Assembly (NCBI RefSeq): GCF_014655715.1 | Contig: NZ_BNBM01000005.1 | Coordinates: 124,001 to 188,000 of the forward strand | Source of the DNA: Streptomyces lanatus | GTDB taxonomy: Bacteria > Actinomycetota > Actinomycetes > Streptomycetales > Streptomycetaceae | Direction of reading: 5' to 3' | DNA length: 64,000 bases | Shown: positions 1 to 9,000 of the stretch, in pieces | Layout of the letters: every line of letters starts with the position of its first letter | Position numbering within the stretch: position 1 is the stretch's first letter | Notes under the pieces: generated by a model | Told to the model about the DNA's origin: nothing | Databases searched by the model: none | The model's input: only the letters and a program-made list of their open reading frames with translations | Made by a program: the position numbers and the translations under genes

Positions 1-2692
1 CCTTCGCCACCTCCTGGACGCGCTTGCCGAACCGCTTGCCCAGGGCGCGGAAGTTGGCCTTGGCGGTGGTGTCCACCAGGCTGCCGCCGACCTCGGAGAG
101 CGATGCGAGCGAGCTCACATTCAGCTCCTCCGTGATCTGCGCGTGCAGTTCACGGTCGAGGGCGTCGAAGCCCGTCGCGGCGATGAGCGCCCGGGACAGC
201 GGCTGGCGGGTCTTCACGCCCGACTCCGCGCGCGTGGCGCGGCCCAGCTCGACCAGCCGGCGCACCAGCACCATCTGCTTCGACAGGTCCGGGTCGATCG
301 CCGACAGGTCCGCCTCCGGCCAGGAGGACAGATGGACCGACTCCGGGGCGCCCGGCGTCACCGGCACGATCAGGTCCTGCCAGACCCGCTCGGTGATGAA
401 CGGGGTCAGCGGGGCCATCAGCTTGGTGACCGTCTCCACGACCTCGTGCAGGGTGCGCAGCGCCGCCTTGTCGCCCTGCCAGAAGCGGCGACGCGAGCGG
501 CGGACGTACCAGTTGGACAGGTCGTCGACGAACGCCGAGAGCAGCTTGCCGGCGCGCTGGGTGTCGTAGGCGTCCAGGGACTGGGTCATCTGGTCGACCA
601 GCGCGTGCAGTTCGGACAGCAGCCAGCGGTCCAGGACCGGGCGGTCGGCCGGGGCCGGGTCGGCCGCGGAGGGCGCCCAGTTCGACGTACGGGCGTACAG
701 GGCCTGGAAGGCGACCGTGTTCCAGTAGGTGAGGAGCGTCTTGCGCACCACCTCCTGGATCGTGCCGTGGCCCACGCGGCGTGCCGCCCACGGGGAGCCG
801 CCGGCCGCCATGAACCAGCGCACCGCGTCCGCGCCGTGCTGATCCATCAGCGGGATCGGCTGCAGGATGTTGCCCAGGTGCTTGGACATCTTGCGGCCGT
901 CCTCGGCGAGGATGTGGCCGAGGCAGACGACGTTCTCGTACGACGACTTGTCGAAGACCAGCGTGCCGATCGCCATCAGCGTGTAGAACCAGCCGCGGGT
1001 CTGGTCGATGGCCTCGCAGATGAACTGGGCCGGGTAGCGGGCCTCGAACAGCTCCTTGTTCTTGTACGGGTAGCCCCACTGCGCGAACGGCATCGAGCCC
1101 GAGTCGTACCAGGCGTCGATGACCTCCGGCACGCGCGTGGCCGTCTTGGCGCACTCCGGGCAGTCGAAGGTGACGTCGTCGATGAAGGGGCGGTGCGGGT
1201 CCAGGCCCGACTGGTCGGTGCCGGTCAGCTCGGTGAGCTCCGCGCGGGAGCCGACGACCGTGAGGTGGTCTTCCTCGCAGCGCCAGATCGGCAGCGGGGT
1301 GCCCCAGTAGCGGTTGCGGGACAGCGCCCAGTCGATGTTGTTGTTCAGCCAGTCGCCGTACCGGCCGTGCTTGACCGTCTCCGGGAACCAGTTGGTGTCC
1401 TCGTTCTCCTGGAGGAGACGGTCCTTGATGGCGGTCGTGCGGATGTACCAGGACGGCTGCGCGTAGTAGAGCAGCGCGGTGTGGCAGCGCCAGCAGTGCG
1501 GGTAGCTGTGCTCGTACGGGATGTGCCTGAAGAGCAGACCGCGCTGCTGGAGGTCCTCGGTGAGCTTTTCGTCCGCCTTCTTGAAGAAGACGCCGCCGAC
1601 CAGGGGGACGTCCTCCTCGAAGGTGCCGTCCGGGCGGACCGGGTTCACCACTGGCAGGCCGTAGGCGCGGCAGACCTTGAGGTCGTCCTCACCGAAGGCG
1701 GGGGACTGGTGGACCAGACCCGTGCCGTCCTCGGTGGTGACGTACTCGGCGTTGACCACGTAGTGGGTGCCGCCCTCGTTCTCCGGGAACTCCACCAGCT
1801 CGAACGGTCGTTGATACGTCCAGCGCTCCATCTCGGCGCCGGTGAAGGACTGGCCGGTGGTCTCCCAGCCCTCGCCGAGGGCCTTGGCGACCAGCGGCTC
1901 GGCGACGACGAGCTTCTCCTCGCCGTTGGTCGCGACGACGTAGGTGACCTCGGGGTGCGCGGCGACGGCGGTGTTGGAGACCAGGGTCCAGGGCGTGGTC
2001 GTCCACACCAGGAGCGCGGCCTCGCCGGCGAGCGGACCGGAGGTGAGCGGGAAACGGACGTACACGGAGGGGTCGACGACCGTCTCGTAGCCCTGCGCCA
2101 GCTCGTGGTCCGAGAGGCCGGTGCCGCAGCGCGGGCACCAGGGGGCGACGCGGTGGTCCTGGACCAGCAGGCCCTTGTTGAAGATCTCCTTCAGCGACCA
2201 CCAGACGGACTCGATGTACTCGGGTTCCATCGTGACGTAGGCGTCGCCCAGGTCGACCCAGTAGCCCATGCGGGTCGTGAGCTCTTCGAAGGCGTCGGTG
2301 TGGCGGAGCACGGACTCGCGGCACTTGGCGTTGAACTCGGCGATGCCGTAGTCCTCGATGTCCTTCTTGCCGCTGAAGCCGAGCTCCTTCTCCACGGTCA
2401 GCTCGACCGGGAGGCCGTGGCAGTCCCAGCCGGCCTTGCGGGCGACGTGGTAGCCGCGCATGGTGCGGAAGCGGGGGAAGACGTCCTTGAAGACGCGGGC
2501 CTCGATGTGGTGGGCGCCGGGCATGCCGTTGGCGGTGGGCGGGCCCTCGTAGAACACCCACTCGGGGCGGCCCTCGGACTGCTCCAGGCTCTTGGCGAAG
2601 ATCTTCTGCTCGCGCCAGAAGTCGAGCACCGCGTGCTCGAGCGCGGGCAGGTCGACCTGGGCGGGTACCTGGCGGTACGTCGGCGTTGTCAT
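1..2692 (-). CDS. ileS: Isoleucyl-tRNA synthetase, type 2 (partial, C-terminus outside window)
   Basis: Cytosolic class I aminoacyl-tRNA synthetase that charges tRNA-Ile with isoleucine. The 897 codons present include the signature region GMPGAHH near residues 56-62, the large CP1 editing domain, the DGRKMSKHLGN KMSKS loop and the start of the anticodon-binding domain; the C-terminus lies beyond base 1. The HIGH motif reads GAHH, which together with the overall sequence places it in the eukaryote-like type 2 IleRS known from actinomycetes. The ATG at 2692 is chosen because GGAGGAAG precedes it and is sequestered by the T-box leader. Cut by the window edge, not broken. Identity is near certain. 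Confidence 0.97.
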   Translation of the reverse strand, partial: MTTPTYRQVPAQVDLPALEHAVLDFWREQKIFAKSLEQSEGRPEWVFYEGPPTANGMPGAHHIEARVFKDVFPRFRTMRGYHVARKAGWDCHGLPVELTVEKELGFSGKKDIEDYGIAEFNAKCRESVLRHTDAFEELTTRMGYWVDLGDAYVTMEPEYIESVWWSLKEIFNKGLLVQDHRVAPWCPRCGTGLSDHELAQGYETVVDPSVYVRFPLTSGPLAGEAALLVWTTTPWTLVSNTAVAAHPEVTYVVATNGEEKLVVAEPLVAKALGEGWETTGQSFTGAEMERWTYQRPFELVEFPENEGGTHYVVNAEYVTTEDGTGLVHQSPAFGEDDLKVCRAYGLPVVNPVRPDGTFEEDVPLVGGVFFKKADEKLTEDLQQRGLLFRHIPYEHSYPHCWRCHTALLYYAQPSWYIRTTAIKDRLLQENEDTNWFPETVKHGRYGDWLNNNIDWALSRNRYWGTPLPIWRCEEDHLTVVGSRAELTELTGTDQSGLDPHRPFIDDVTFDCPECAKTATRVPEVIDAWYDSGSMPFAQWGYPYKNKELFEARYPAQFICEAIDQTRGWFYTLMAIGTLVFDKSSYENVVCLGHILAEDGRKMSKHLGNILQPIPLMDQHGADAVRWFMAAGGSPWAARRVGHGTIQEVVRKTLLTYWNTVAFQALYARTSNWAPSAADPAPADRPVLDRWLLSELHALVDQMTQSLDAYDTQRAGKLLSAFVDDLSNWYVRRSRRRFWQGDKAALRTLHEVVETVTKLMAPLTPFITERVWQDLIVPVTPGAPESVHLSSWPEADLSAIDPDLSKQMVLVRRLVELGRATRAESGVKTRQPLSRALIAATGFDALDRELHAQITEELNVSSLASLSEVGGSLVDTTAKANFRALGKRFGKRVQEVAK

Positions 2693-2699
2693 CAGCGAG

Positions 2700-2990
2700 C
2701 TTCCTCCGGCGGACTTGCTGCCTTCCGTCCGGAGGGACGAGAGCCGAGTCTTCCTTACGCCGGTTTCGGCGCGCTCCCGCGGTACCACCCTCCTTGGCCC
2801 TCCGACGCGGGGTGTGCGTCGGCGAGCCCCCTCATTGGGGTCGCGATACCGGGTCTACCAACCCTGGGAGGGTCTTCTTCCGGCGGCTCCGGGGTGATCT
2901 TCACGTCGCGCTCGCCCCCGGGCTTCCACCGTCCCCGGGTCGCTCTGGGCTGCGTACGCCGCTACTCGTCCCCATCCATGCTTTTCGCTC
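2700..2990 (-). promoter_or_regulatory. T-box riboswitch leader of ileS (translational type)
   Basis: On the minus strand the leader shows the T-box core AGGGTGGTACCGCG (complement of 2778-2791), an AGTA motif at the base of stem I (2963-2966), a GRTG-like distal-loop element near 2923-2927, and an ATC isoleucine specifier followed by A (2896-2898). Downstream of the T-box, CCTCCGG (complement of 2729-2735) can pair with CCGGAGG (complement of 2703-2709), which contains the ileS Shine-Dalgarno. There is no terminator helix or U-run, so control is probably of translation start: uncharged tRNA-Ile would stabilise the antisequestrator and free the ribosome site. A -10-like TACACT (complement of 2996-3001) fits a transcript start near 2990. 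Confidence 0.93.
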
Positions 2991-3208
2991 CGCCCAGTGT
3001 ACGGCGCCGCGCGGACAGCGGCCGACCGGTTTTCCGGGGTGGGCGGGCGGAGCTGGTGTCCGGGCGGCGATGACCCGAATGGTGCGGTACGCGTGTTCGG
3101 AATCTGGGACGTCCGGCTCGTCTGCATACCCCGCGGGGAGCTGGGCACAACGCATGCATGTCTGGCGCGCGGCATGCGCGAGGCGGGCGAATCGGGCGGT
3201 GTGCCCCG

Positions 3209-3237
3209 TTGCCGCGGGACTCAAGTCGATTTATCGT
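3209..3237 (+). promoter_or_regulatory. Predicted vegetative promoter of the DksA-like gene
   Basis: TTGCCG (3209-3214), a 17-base spacer and TATCGT (3232-3237) resemble a principal-sigma promoter; start predicted near 3244, leaving a leader of about 40 bases with GAAGGGG just before the ATG. The rest of the ileS-dksA divergent gap, 3000-3208, shows no gene. Confidence 0.5.
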
Positions 3238-3285
3238 CCCAGCACGATTCGCGAGCAAGATCACAATATGTGAAGGGGCCGCGGC

Positions 3286-4398
3286 ATGGTGGCGAAGAAG
3301 ACCGCCGTACAGCAGTCGGCGTCGAGCAGATCCACACATGCGCGTGCCGGTGCCTCCGGCGGTGCGGCCAAGGATGTGAGCGGGAAGAAGGCGGCCCAGG
3401 GGAGCGTCTCGGGGGCCGGGAGCGGGAAGTCGGTCAAGGCGGTGCAGGGGGAGCGGGGGGACGGCGAGCCGGCGGCCGAGAAGGCGGCGGCAGCGCGGAC
3501 GGTGGCTCCGAAGGCCGCGGGGAAGAAAGAGGTCGGCAAGAAGGTGGCCGCCAAGAAGGCGGCGAGCAAGAAGACCGTCGCCAAGAAGGCGGCCGCGGGG
3601 GAGCCCACCAAGGAGGCGGCGGCCGGCAAAACCGCCTCCAAGGGGAAGGCGGCTAAGGGACGAGCGGCCAAGGTGGCCGACGCCAAGGAGAGCGCGACAG
3701 AGAAGGGCGAGGCGGAGAAGGGCGCGGCCAAGAGGGCTCCAGCCGAAAAGGCCACTACGAAGAGCGCCGCCAAGAGCACATCCAAGAGCACCCCCAAGAA
3801 GAGCGCCACCAGTAAGAGCACCGCCAAGAAGAGCGCGGCCGGGAAGCGTGCGGTCGCCGAGAGCAGGGTCAAGAAGGTCGGCGCGGCGCAGGCCGCGGAG
3901 CAGACGGGAGCCACGACGGTGGTTGCGAAGAAGACCCCTGGCACGGCCACGGCGGCCAAGACCGCCGTTCCCAAGGCGCGCATCGCCGCGGCGGTGGAGC
4001 CCGGCGAGCTCGCGGTACGCCCCGGTGAGGACCCCTGGACCCCGGAGGAGGTGGCGGAGGCGCGGGCCGAGCTGATGGCCGAGGACATGCGGCTGCGCAC
4101 CGAGCTCGAGTCCTCCGAGCAGTCCCTCGTCGGCCTGATGCGGGACTCCGGGGACGGCGCGGGCGACGACCAGGCCGACACCGGCGCCAAGAACATCACG
4201 CGTGAGCACGAGCTGGCGCTCGCCGCCAACGCGCGCGAGATGCTCGAGCAGACGGAGCGCGCCCTGGAACGGCTCGACGCCGGCACGTACGGCCTCTGCG
4301 AGAACTGCGGCAATCCGATCGGTAAGGCTCGTATGCAGGCATTTCCGCGCGCGACCCTGTGTGTGGAGTGCAAGCAGAAGCAGGAACGGAGGTACTGA
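3286..4398 (+). CDS. TraR/DksA-type C4 zinc-finger protein with long Lys/Ala-rich N-terminal tail
   Basis: 370 aa. The last ~130 residues form a DksA/TraR-like module: an acidic helical stretch ([13 protein letters not shown], then EREL-type helices) and a C4 zinc finger, CENC and CVEC separated by about 17 residues, close to the C-terminus. Residues 1-235 are low-complexity, with dozens of KK/AKK/KSTAKK blocks resembling the C-terminal tail of histone H1 or actinobacterial HU (HupS/Hlp). DksA-like proteins bind RNA polymerase; the tail should bind DNA or RNA without sequence preference. Start ATG 3286 has GAAGGGG seven bases upstream. It lies between ileS (divergent) and lspA, an arrangement I recall from other Streptomyces. 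The tail is likely to vary in length between strains. Confidence 0.88.
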   Translation: MVAKKTAVQQSASSRSTHARAGASGGAAKDVSGKKAAQGSVSGAGSGKSVKAVQGERGDGEPAAEKAAAARTVAPKAAGKKEVGKKVAAKKAASKKTVAKKAAAGEPTKEAAAGKTASKGKAAKGRAAKVADAKESATEKGEAEKGAAKRAPAEKATTKSAAKSTSKSTPKKSATSKSTAKKSAAGKRAVAESRVKKVGAAQAAEQTGATTVVAKKTPGTATAAKTAVPKARIAAAVEPGELAVRPGEDPWTPEEVAEARAELMAEDMRLRTELESSEQSLVGLMRDSGDGAGDDQADTGAKNITREHELALAANAREMLEQTERALERLDAGTYGLCENCGNPIGKARMQAFPRATLCVECKQKQERRY

Positions 4399-4469
4399 CC
4401 GGTGACCCGGGCGCCGGGAGTCTTGTCGTACTCTCGTCCTCAGTCAGGTACCTAGGTCGAGGGACTCAC

Positions 4470-5066
4470 GTGGCAGAGGCGGAGCGCATCATCGGTACGC
4501 CGGATACCCCAGAGCCGGCGGGAGCCGCGCCGGAGCAGTCCGAGGGGCAGACGACGGACGCCGGGTCCGAGCGGCCCCGGGGCAAGCGGCGGATCGCCGT
4601 CCTGTTCGGGGTCGCCGTGTTCGCGTACGCACTCGACCTGATCAGCAAGATGATCGTGGTCGCCAAGCTGGAGCACCACCCCCCGATCGAGATCATCGGG
4701 GACTGGCTGAAGTTCGAGGCGATCCGCAACGCGGGCGCGGCCTTCGGCTTCGGCGAGGCCTTCACGATCATTTTCACAGTGATCGCGGCCGCTGTGATCG
4801 TCGTCATCGCCCGTCTCGCCCGCAAGCTGTACAGCCTGCCCTGGGCCATCGCGCTCGGCATGCTGCTCGGCGGTGCGCTCGGCAATCTCACCGACCGGAT
4901 CTTCCGCTCGCCCGGCGTCTTCGAGGGCGCGGTCGTGGACTTCATCGCGCCCAAGCACTTCGCCGTGTTCAATCTCGCCGACTCGGCGATCGTGTGCGGC
5001 GGCATCCTGATCGTGCTGCTGTCCTTCAAGGGGCTGGACCCCGACGGCACCGTGCACAAGGACTGA
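4470..5066 (+). CDS. lspA: Lipoprotein signal peptidase (signal peptidase II)
   Basis: 198 aa inner-membrane aspartic protease that removes the signal peptide from diacylglyceryl-modified prolipoproteins, acting after Lgt (lgt is also in this window at 44.6 kb). Four hydrophobic segments follow a ~45-residue hydrophilic N-terminal extension. Both catalytic aspartates are visible in the family blocks GNLTDRIF and FNLADSAI, with the preceding RNAGAAFG motif. A GTG at 4470 is chosen; an upstream in-frame start at 4359 would overlap the previous gene and add an implausible N-terminus. It is followed after 64 bases by the rluD-like gene, a common actinobacterial pairing. Confidence 0.95.
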   Translation: MAEAERIIGTPDTPEPAGAAPEQSEGQTTDAGSERPRGKRRIAVLFGVAVFAYALDLISKMIVVAKLEHHPPIEIIGDWLKFEAIRNAGAAFGFGEAFTIIFTVIAAAVIVVIARLARKLYSLPWAIALGMLLGGALGNLTDRIFRSPGVFEGAVVDFIAPKHFAVFNLADSAIVCGGILIVLLSFKGLDPDGTVHKD

Positions 5067-5079
5067 GCGCGCGGGAGAG

Positions 5080-5088
5080 TTGTCCACA
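5080..5088 (+). promoter_or_regulatory. Single DnaA-box-like nonamer
   Basis: TTGTCCACA matches the preferred Streptomyces DnaA box exactly. It stands alone between lspA and the pseudouridine synthase gene; no cluster suggesting an origin is present in the window. Confidence 0.35.
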
Positions 5089-5118
5089 GGCCCGTACGGG
5101 GCTGTCGGTCCGGTCCGG

Positions 5119-5124
5119 CATACT
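5119..5124 (+). promoter_or_regulatory. -10-like hexamer, possible leaderless start of rluD-like gene
   Basis: CATACT lies six bases before the GTG at 5131; no convincing -35 is visible. Confidence 0.3.
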
Positions 5125-5130
5125 CGTCGG

Positions 5131-6075
5131 GTGAGCACGATTCCCGAGATCCGTACCCTGCCCGTGCCGGACGGCCTGGAGGGCGAGCGCGTCGACGCCG
5201 CCATCTCCCGCATGTTCGGCTTCTCCAGGACCAAGGCGGCCGAGCTCGCCGCGGCGGGCAAGGTGCTGGTCGACGGCACGGTGGTCGGCAAGTCCGAGCG
5301 CGTGCACGGCGGGGCCTGGCTGGAGGTCGAGATGCCGGGCGCCCCCGCGCCGGTGCAGATCGTCGCCGAGCCCGTCGAGGGCATGGAGATCGTGCACGAC
5401 GACGATGACGTGGTGGTCATCGTCAAGCCCGTCGGCGTCGCCGCGCACCCGAGCCCCGGCTGGTCCGGGCCGACCGTCATCGGCGGGCTGGCCGCCGCCG
5501 GGTACCGGATCTCCACATCCGGGGCCGCCGAGCGCCAGGGCATCGTCCACCGGCTCGACGTGGGCACCTCGGGCCTGATGGCCGTCGCCAAGTCCGAGTA
5601 CGCGTACACGTCGCTCAAGCGCCAGTTCAAGGAGCGCACGGTCGACAAGCGGTACCACACCCTGGTCCAGGGCCACCCCGACCCGACCAGCGGCACCATC
5701 GACGCCCCGATCGGCCGCCACCCCAACCACGACTACAAGTGGGCGGTCACGGCCGACGGCAAGCCGTCGATCACGCACTACGACCTCATCGAGGCGTTCC
5801 GCGCGGCCTCCCTGCTCGATGTGAAGCTGGAGACCGGCCGCACCCACCAGATCCGCGTCCACATGGCCGCCCACCGGCACCCCTGCGTCGGCGACCTGAC
5901 GTACGGCGCCGACCCGACGCTCGCCAAGCGCCTCCGGCTGACCCGGCAGTGGCTGCACGCGGTGCGGCTCGGCTTCGAGCACCCGGGGGACGGGCAGTGG
6001 GTCGAGTTCACCAGCGACTACCCGGCCGACCTCCAGAAGGCCCTCGACCAGGTCCGTGAGGAGACATGGCAGTGA
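5131..6075 (+). CDS. RluA/RluD-family 23S rRNA pseudouridine synthase
   Basis: 314 aa enzyme that isomerises specific uridines in rRNA to pseudouridine. The N-terminal S4 RNA-binding domain (residues ~15-65: [19 protein letters not shown]) is followed by the synthase domain with the catalytic-aspartate motif HRLDVGTSG and the downstream GRTHQIRVH block. Length and architecture match RluD, but the RluA family has paralogues and the target uridines cannot be read from sequence. Start GTG 5131 gives the standard N-terminus [11 protein letters not shown]; no Shine-Dalgarno is evident. The end overlaps the GNAT gene by ten bases. Confidence 0.93.
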   Translation: MSTIPEIRTLPVPDGLEGERVDAAISRMFGFSRTKAAELAAAGKVLVDGTVVGKSERVHGGAWLEVEMPGAPAPVQIVAEPVEGMEIVHDDDDVVVIVKPVGVAAHPSPGWSGPTVIGGLAAAGYRISTSGAAERQGIVHRLDVGTSGLMAVAKSEYAYTSLKRQFKERTVDKRYHTLVQGHPDPTSGTIDAPIGRHPNHDYKWAVTADGKPSITHYDLIEAFRAASLLDVKLETGRTHQIRVHMAAHRHPCVGDLTYGADPTLAKRLRLTRQWLHAVRLGFEHPGDGQWVEFTSDYPADLQKALDQVREETWQ

Positions 6076-6542
6076 GTTCGCCGTCGTACACCGTGCGCGT
6101 CGCCGAGGACCCCGCCGACCGTGAGGCGTGCTTCGCGGTGCGCAAGGAGGTCTTCGTCGTCGAGCAGGGCGTACCGCAGGAGATCGAGTACGACGCCTAC
6201 GACGCCGATGCCGTGCATGTGCTGGCGATCCGCGAGGACGGCGTACCGCTCGGCACCGGGCGGCTGCTGTACGGCGACGCGGCCGCGGCCAAGGTCGGCG
6301 GCGATCCCTCGGTGGGCTCGCTGGGGCGCCTCGCCGTGACCCCGGCGGCCCGCGGCCTCGGCGTGGGCGCGGCCCTGGTGCGCGCCATCGAGGCGGCGGC
6401 ACACACGCGTGGCCTCGCTTCGGTGGACCTGCACGCACAGACGCAGGCCCTGGGGTTCTACGAACGGCTGGGGTACGTGGCGTACGGCCCGGAGTTCCCC
6501 GACGCGGGGATACCGCACCGCGCGATGCGGCGCGCTCTGTAG
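6066..6542 (+). CDS. GNAT-family N-acetyltransferase
   Basis: 158 aa, probably cytosolic, transferring an acetyl group from acetyl-CoA to an unknown amine. The acetyl-CoA binding motif A is [19 protein letters not shown] (Q/RxxGxG/A type), followed by the [16 protein letters not shown] block typical of the ElaA/YjcF branch; the N-terminus [18 protein letters not shown] is also ElaA-like. It overlaps the pseudouridine synthase stop, with GAGGAG just before the ATG, so the two are translationally coupled. Whether it acts on a ribosomal substrate is open. Confidence 0.9.
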   Translation: MAVSSPSYTVRVAEDPADREACFAVRKEVFVVEQGVPQEIEYDAYDADAVHVLAIREDGVPLGTGRLLYGDAAAAKVGGDPSVGSLGRLAVTPAARGLGVGAALVRAIEAAAHTRGLASVDLHAQTQALGFYERLGYVAYGPEFPDAGIPHRAMRRAL

Positions 6543-6600
6543 CCGAGGGGCACGGAGACGCTGGTGAGAAGGGCGGCGTGGCAGGCTTGAGGCCTGCCGT

Positions 6601-8217
6601 GTGGAAGCCGAGATCACCGGAGCGCTGACCGTGGATCAGTTGGCCCTGTTGTTCGTGCTGTTGCTCGGGGCCGTGGTGAGTGTCCCGGTGGGGGACCGGT
6701 ACGGGCTGCCGGCGCCCGTGCTGATGACGCTCCTCGGGATCGTGCTCGCGCTGCTCGAGTTCGTGCCGAATATCGACGTACCCCCGGACCTGATCCTTCC
6801 GCTGCTGTTGCCGCCCCTGCTGTATGCGGCCGTACGGCGGACCTCATGGCGGCAGTTTGCGGCGAATGTGCGGCCCATCCTCCTGCTGGCCGTGGCGCTG
6901 GTCTTCGTCACCACGATCTGCGTGGCCGCGGTCGCCCACGCGATCGTGCCGGGGCTGCCACTGGCCGCCGCCGTCGCGCTGGGCGCGCTCGTCGCACCGC
7001 CCGACCCGGTCGCCGCGACCGCTGTCGCCGGGCAACTCGGGCTGCCGAGGCGCCTGGTGTCCATCCTGGAGGGCGAGGGGCTCTTCAACGACGTGACCGC
7101 CATCGTGCTGTACCACGTGGCGATCGCCGCCGCCGTGAGCGGTCACTTCACCGCGTGGGAGGCGGGACTCGACCTCGTGCTCTCCGCCGTCGTCGCGCTG
7201 GCCATCGGGCTCGCCCTCGGGTGGGGCGCGTACAAGCTGATGGACCTGCTGGGCGACGCGACCCTCCAGATCGGGCTCTCGCTGCTCGTGCCGTACGCCT
7301 CCTACGTGCTGGCCGAGGAACTGCACGGCTCCGGTGTGCTCGCCGTGCTCGTCACCGCCATGTTCCTCGCCGAGTACGCCACCGATGCCGACGACGTGAT
7401 GACGCGGCTCGCCGGGCACACCTTCTGGGACATCGTCGACACGCTGGTCACCGGCGTCGCGTTCGGGCTGATCGGGCTCGAACTGCACATCGCGGTGCGC
7501 ACGGCGTCCGGGCGCTGGCAGGAGATGCTCGGCTGGGCGGCCCTGGTGGTCGGCGTCGTCGTGGTGGTGCGGCTGCTGTGGCTGCTGCCGGCCACCTGGC
7601 TCACCAAACGGATGCACGCCAAGCGGGACGTCGACGAGGAGATCCCGGTGAGCTGGCGCGAGACCGTGGTGATGTGGTGGTCGGGGATGCGCGGCGTGGC
7701 GTCCGTCGCCCTGGCCCTGGCCATCCCGCTGGAGACCGACGCGGGCGATCCCTTCCCCGACCGCAACGAGATCGTGTTCATCGCGTTCGGGGTGATCATG
7801 GCGACGCTGGTGGTGCAGGGGCTGACCCTGCCCTGGCTGGTGAAACGGCTCGGGGTGCGGGCCGACAGCGAGCGGGAGAAGGAGTTCGAGAAGCAGCTGG
7901 CGGTGCGCGCGGCCAAGGCGGCGAAACGGCGGCTGAAGGAGATCGAGGCCGTCGAGGACCTGCCTGAGGAGCTGTCCGAGCAGATGCTTCGGCGGGCGTT
8001 CGAGATCGGGGTGCGGATCAGCCCCGACATGGGCGAGGACGAGCGCAGGGAGGCGCATCAGCAGCGCGTGCGGCGGTTGAAGCGGGTGCGGCGGATCCAG
8101 GGTGAGCTGCTGAGCGCGGCGCGGCACGAGGTGCTGGCGGCGCGCAGCGAGCCGGGGGCCGACCCCGAGGTGGTGGACCGGGTGCTGCGGCATTTGGACG
8201 TGCGCAGCCTGCGGTGA
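6601..8217 (+). CDS. Na+/H+ antiporter, CPA1 family
   Basis: 538 aa integral membrane protein with about 12 hydrophobic segments in the first 420 residues, then a charged, probably coiled cytosolic tail rich in RRLKEIE/KRVRRIQ. Conserved CPA1 blocks include GDRYGLPAPVLMTLLG near the start, ALVAPPDPVAATAV and EGEGLFNDVTAIVLY (the proton/ion pathway Asp residues) and SGMRGVASVALALAIP. It probably exchanges external protons for internal Na+ or K+ in pH and salt homeostasis; ion preference cannot be judged. GTG start at 6601. Confidence 0.93.
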   Translation: MEAEITGALTVDQLALLFVLLLGAVVSVPVGDRYGLPAPVLMTLLGIVLALLEFVPNIDVPPDLILPLLLPPLLYAAVRRTSWRQFAANVRPILLLAVALVFVTTICVAAVAHAIVPGLPLAAAVALGALVAPPDPVAATAVAGQLGLPRRLVSILEGEGLFNDVTAIVLYHVAIAAAVSGHFTAWEAGLDLVLSAVVALAIGLALGWGAYKLMDLLGDATLQIGLSLLVPYASYVLAEELHGSGVLAVLVTAMFLAEYATDADDVMTRLAGHTFWDIVDTLVTGVAFGLIGLELHIAVRTASGRWQEMLGWAALVVGVVVVVRLLWLLPATWLTKRMHAKRDVDEEIPVSWRETVVMWWSGMRGVASVALALAIPLETDAGDPFPDRNEIVFIAFGVIMATLVVQGLTLPWLVKRLGVRADSEREKEFEKQLAVRAAKAAKRRLKEIEAVEDLPEELSEQMLRRAFEIGVRISPDMGEDERREAHQQRVRRLKRVRRIQGELLSAARHEVLAARSEPGADPEVVDRVLRHLDVRSLR

Positions 8218-8243
8218 CCTCGCCGAGGGCGCCCACTGCTTCG

Positions 8244-8249
8244 TACGAT
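8244..8249 (+). promoter_or_regulatory. -10-like hexamer, possible leaderless start of SDR gene
   Basis: TACGAT lies six bases before the ATG at 8256, inside the gap after the antiporter stop. No clear -35. Confidence 0.4.
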
Positions 8250-8255
8250 CTGATC

Positions 8256-8996
8256 ATGGCTCGCAACGTTGTCATCAGTGGGGGCGGTACGGGAATCGGG
8301 CTCGCGGCGGCGCAGCTGTTCGCGGCGGACGGGGACCGGGTGCTGCTGCTCGGCAGACGCGCCGAGGTGCTGGAGCGGGCCCAGGTGCCCGGGGCCCTCA
8401 CCTACGCGGCGGATCTGAGCAGGCCACGCGGTGTGCGCGGGGTGGAGCGGTTCGTGGCGGCGGAGCTCGGCACCGTGGACGTACTGATCCACAGCGCCGG
8501 CGGCTCCGGGCATCTGGAGCCCAAGGTGGACAGCGACGAGCCCCTTGACGTCGTCCTGCACAACTGGACCCTCAACTTCGGCCTCAACACCCTGACCGCT
8601 GCCCTGCTCACCGAGGCCCTCAAGGACCGGCTAGCCGACCCCGGCGGGCGGGTGCTGTTCCTCGGCTCCATCGCCGCCTTCCGCGGGTCCGGCAACGTGG
8701 CGTACGCGGCGTCCAAGGCCGCGCTGCATCCGTACGCCCATGATCTGGCCCGGCAGTTGGGGCCGCGCGGGATCACCGTGAACGTGGTCGCGCCCGGGTA
8801 CATCGAGGACACCGAGTTCTTCGGCGACGGGATGGACGAGGAGCGGCGCGCCCTGCGGATCGCGGAGACCTCGACCGGGCGGGCCGGCGCGCCGGGGGAC
8901 GTCGCCGCGACCCTGCACTGGTTGGCGTCCCACGGCGCCGGGCACATCACCTCACAGATCATCCAGGTGAACGGCGGGGCCGAGCGGGGCCACTGA
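8256..8996 (+). CDS. Short-chain dehydrogenase/reductase
   Basis: 246 aa Rossmann-fold oxidoreductase. The dinucleotide motif ISGGGTGIG is at residues ~6-14, the NAG-equivalent is IHSAGGSG, and the catalytic Ser-Tyr-Lys are LFLGSIAAF and YAASK. The C-terminal ITSQIIQVNGG block is typical of FabG-like classical SDRs. The substrate is unknown; the neighbours (antiporter, MscS channel) give no pathway. An in-frame start at 8214 exists, but ATG 8256 begins exactly at the Rossmann strand and has a -10-like TACGAT six bases upstream, so it is preferred. Confidence 0.92.
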   Translation: MARNVVISGGGTGIGLAAAQLFAADGDRVLLLGRRAEVLERAQVPGALTYAADLSRPRGVRGVERFVAAELGTVDVLIHSAGGSGHLEPKVDSDEPLDVVLHNWTLNFGLNTLTAALLTEALKDRLADPGGRVLFLGSIAAFRGSGNVAYAASKAALHPYAHDLARQLGPRGITVNVVAPGYIEDTEFFGDGMDEERRALRIAETSTGRAGAPGDVAATLHWLASHGAGHITSQIIQVNGGAERGH

Positions 8997-9000
8997 GCCG

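Noticed and set aside
143-3073. 976-codon open frame on the plus strand opposite ileS
   Set aside because: Antisense shadow of ileS and its T-box: no ribosome site, composition of repeated G/V/L/R words, and the opposite strand carries all IleRS motifs.
5080-5088. Origin of replication at the DnaA box
   Set aside because: A single box without a cluster, AT-rich unwinding region or dnaA/dnaN genes; it is listed only as an isolated site.
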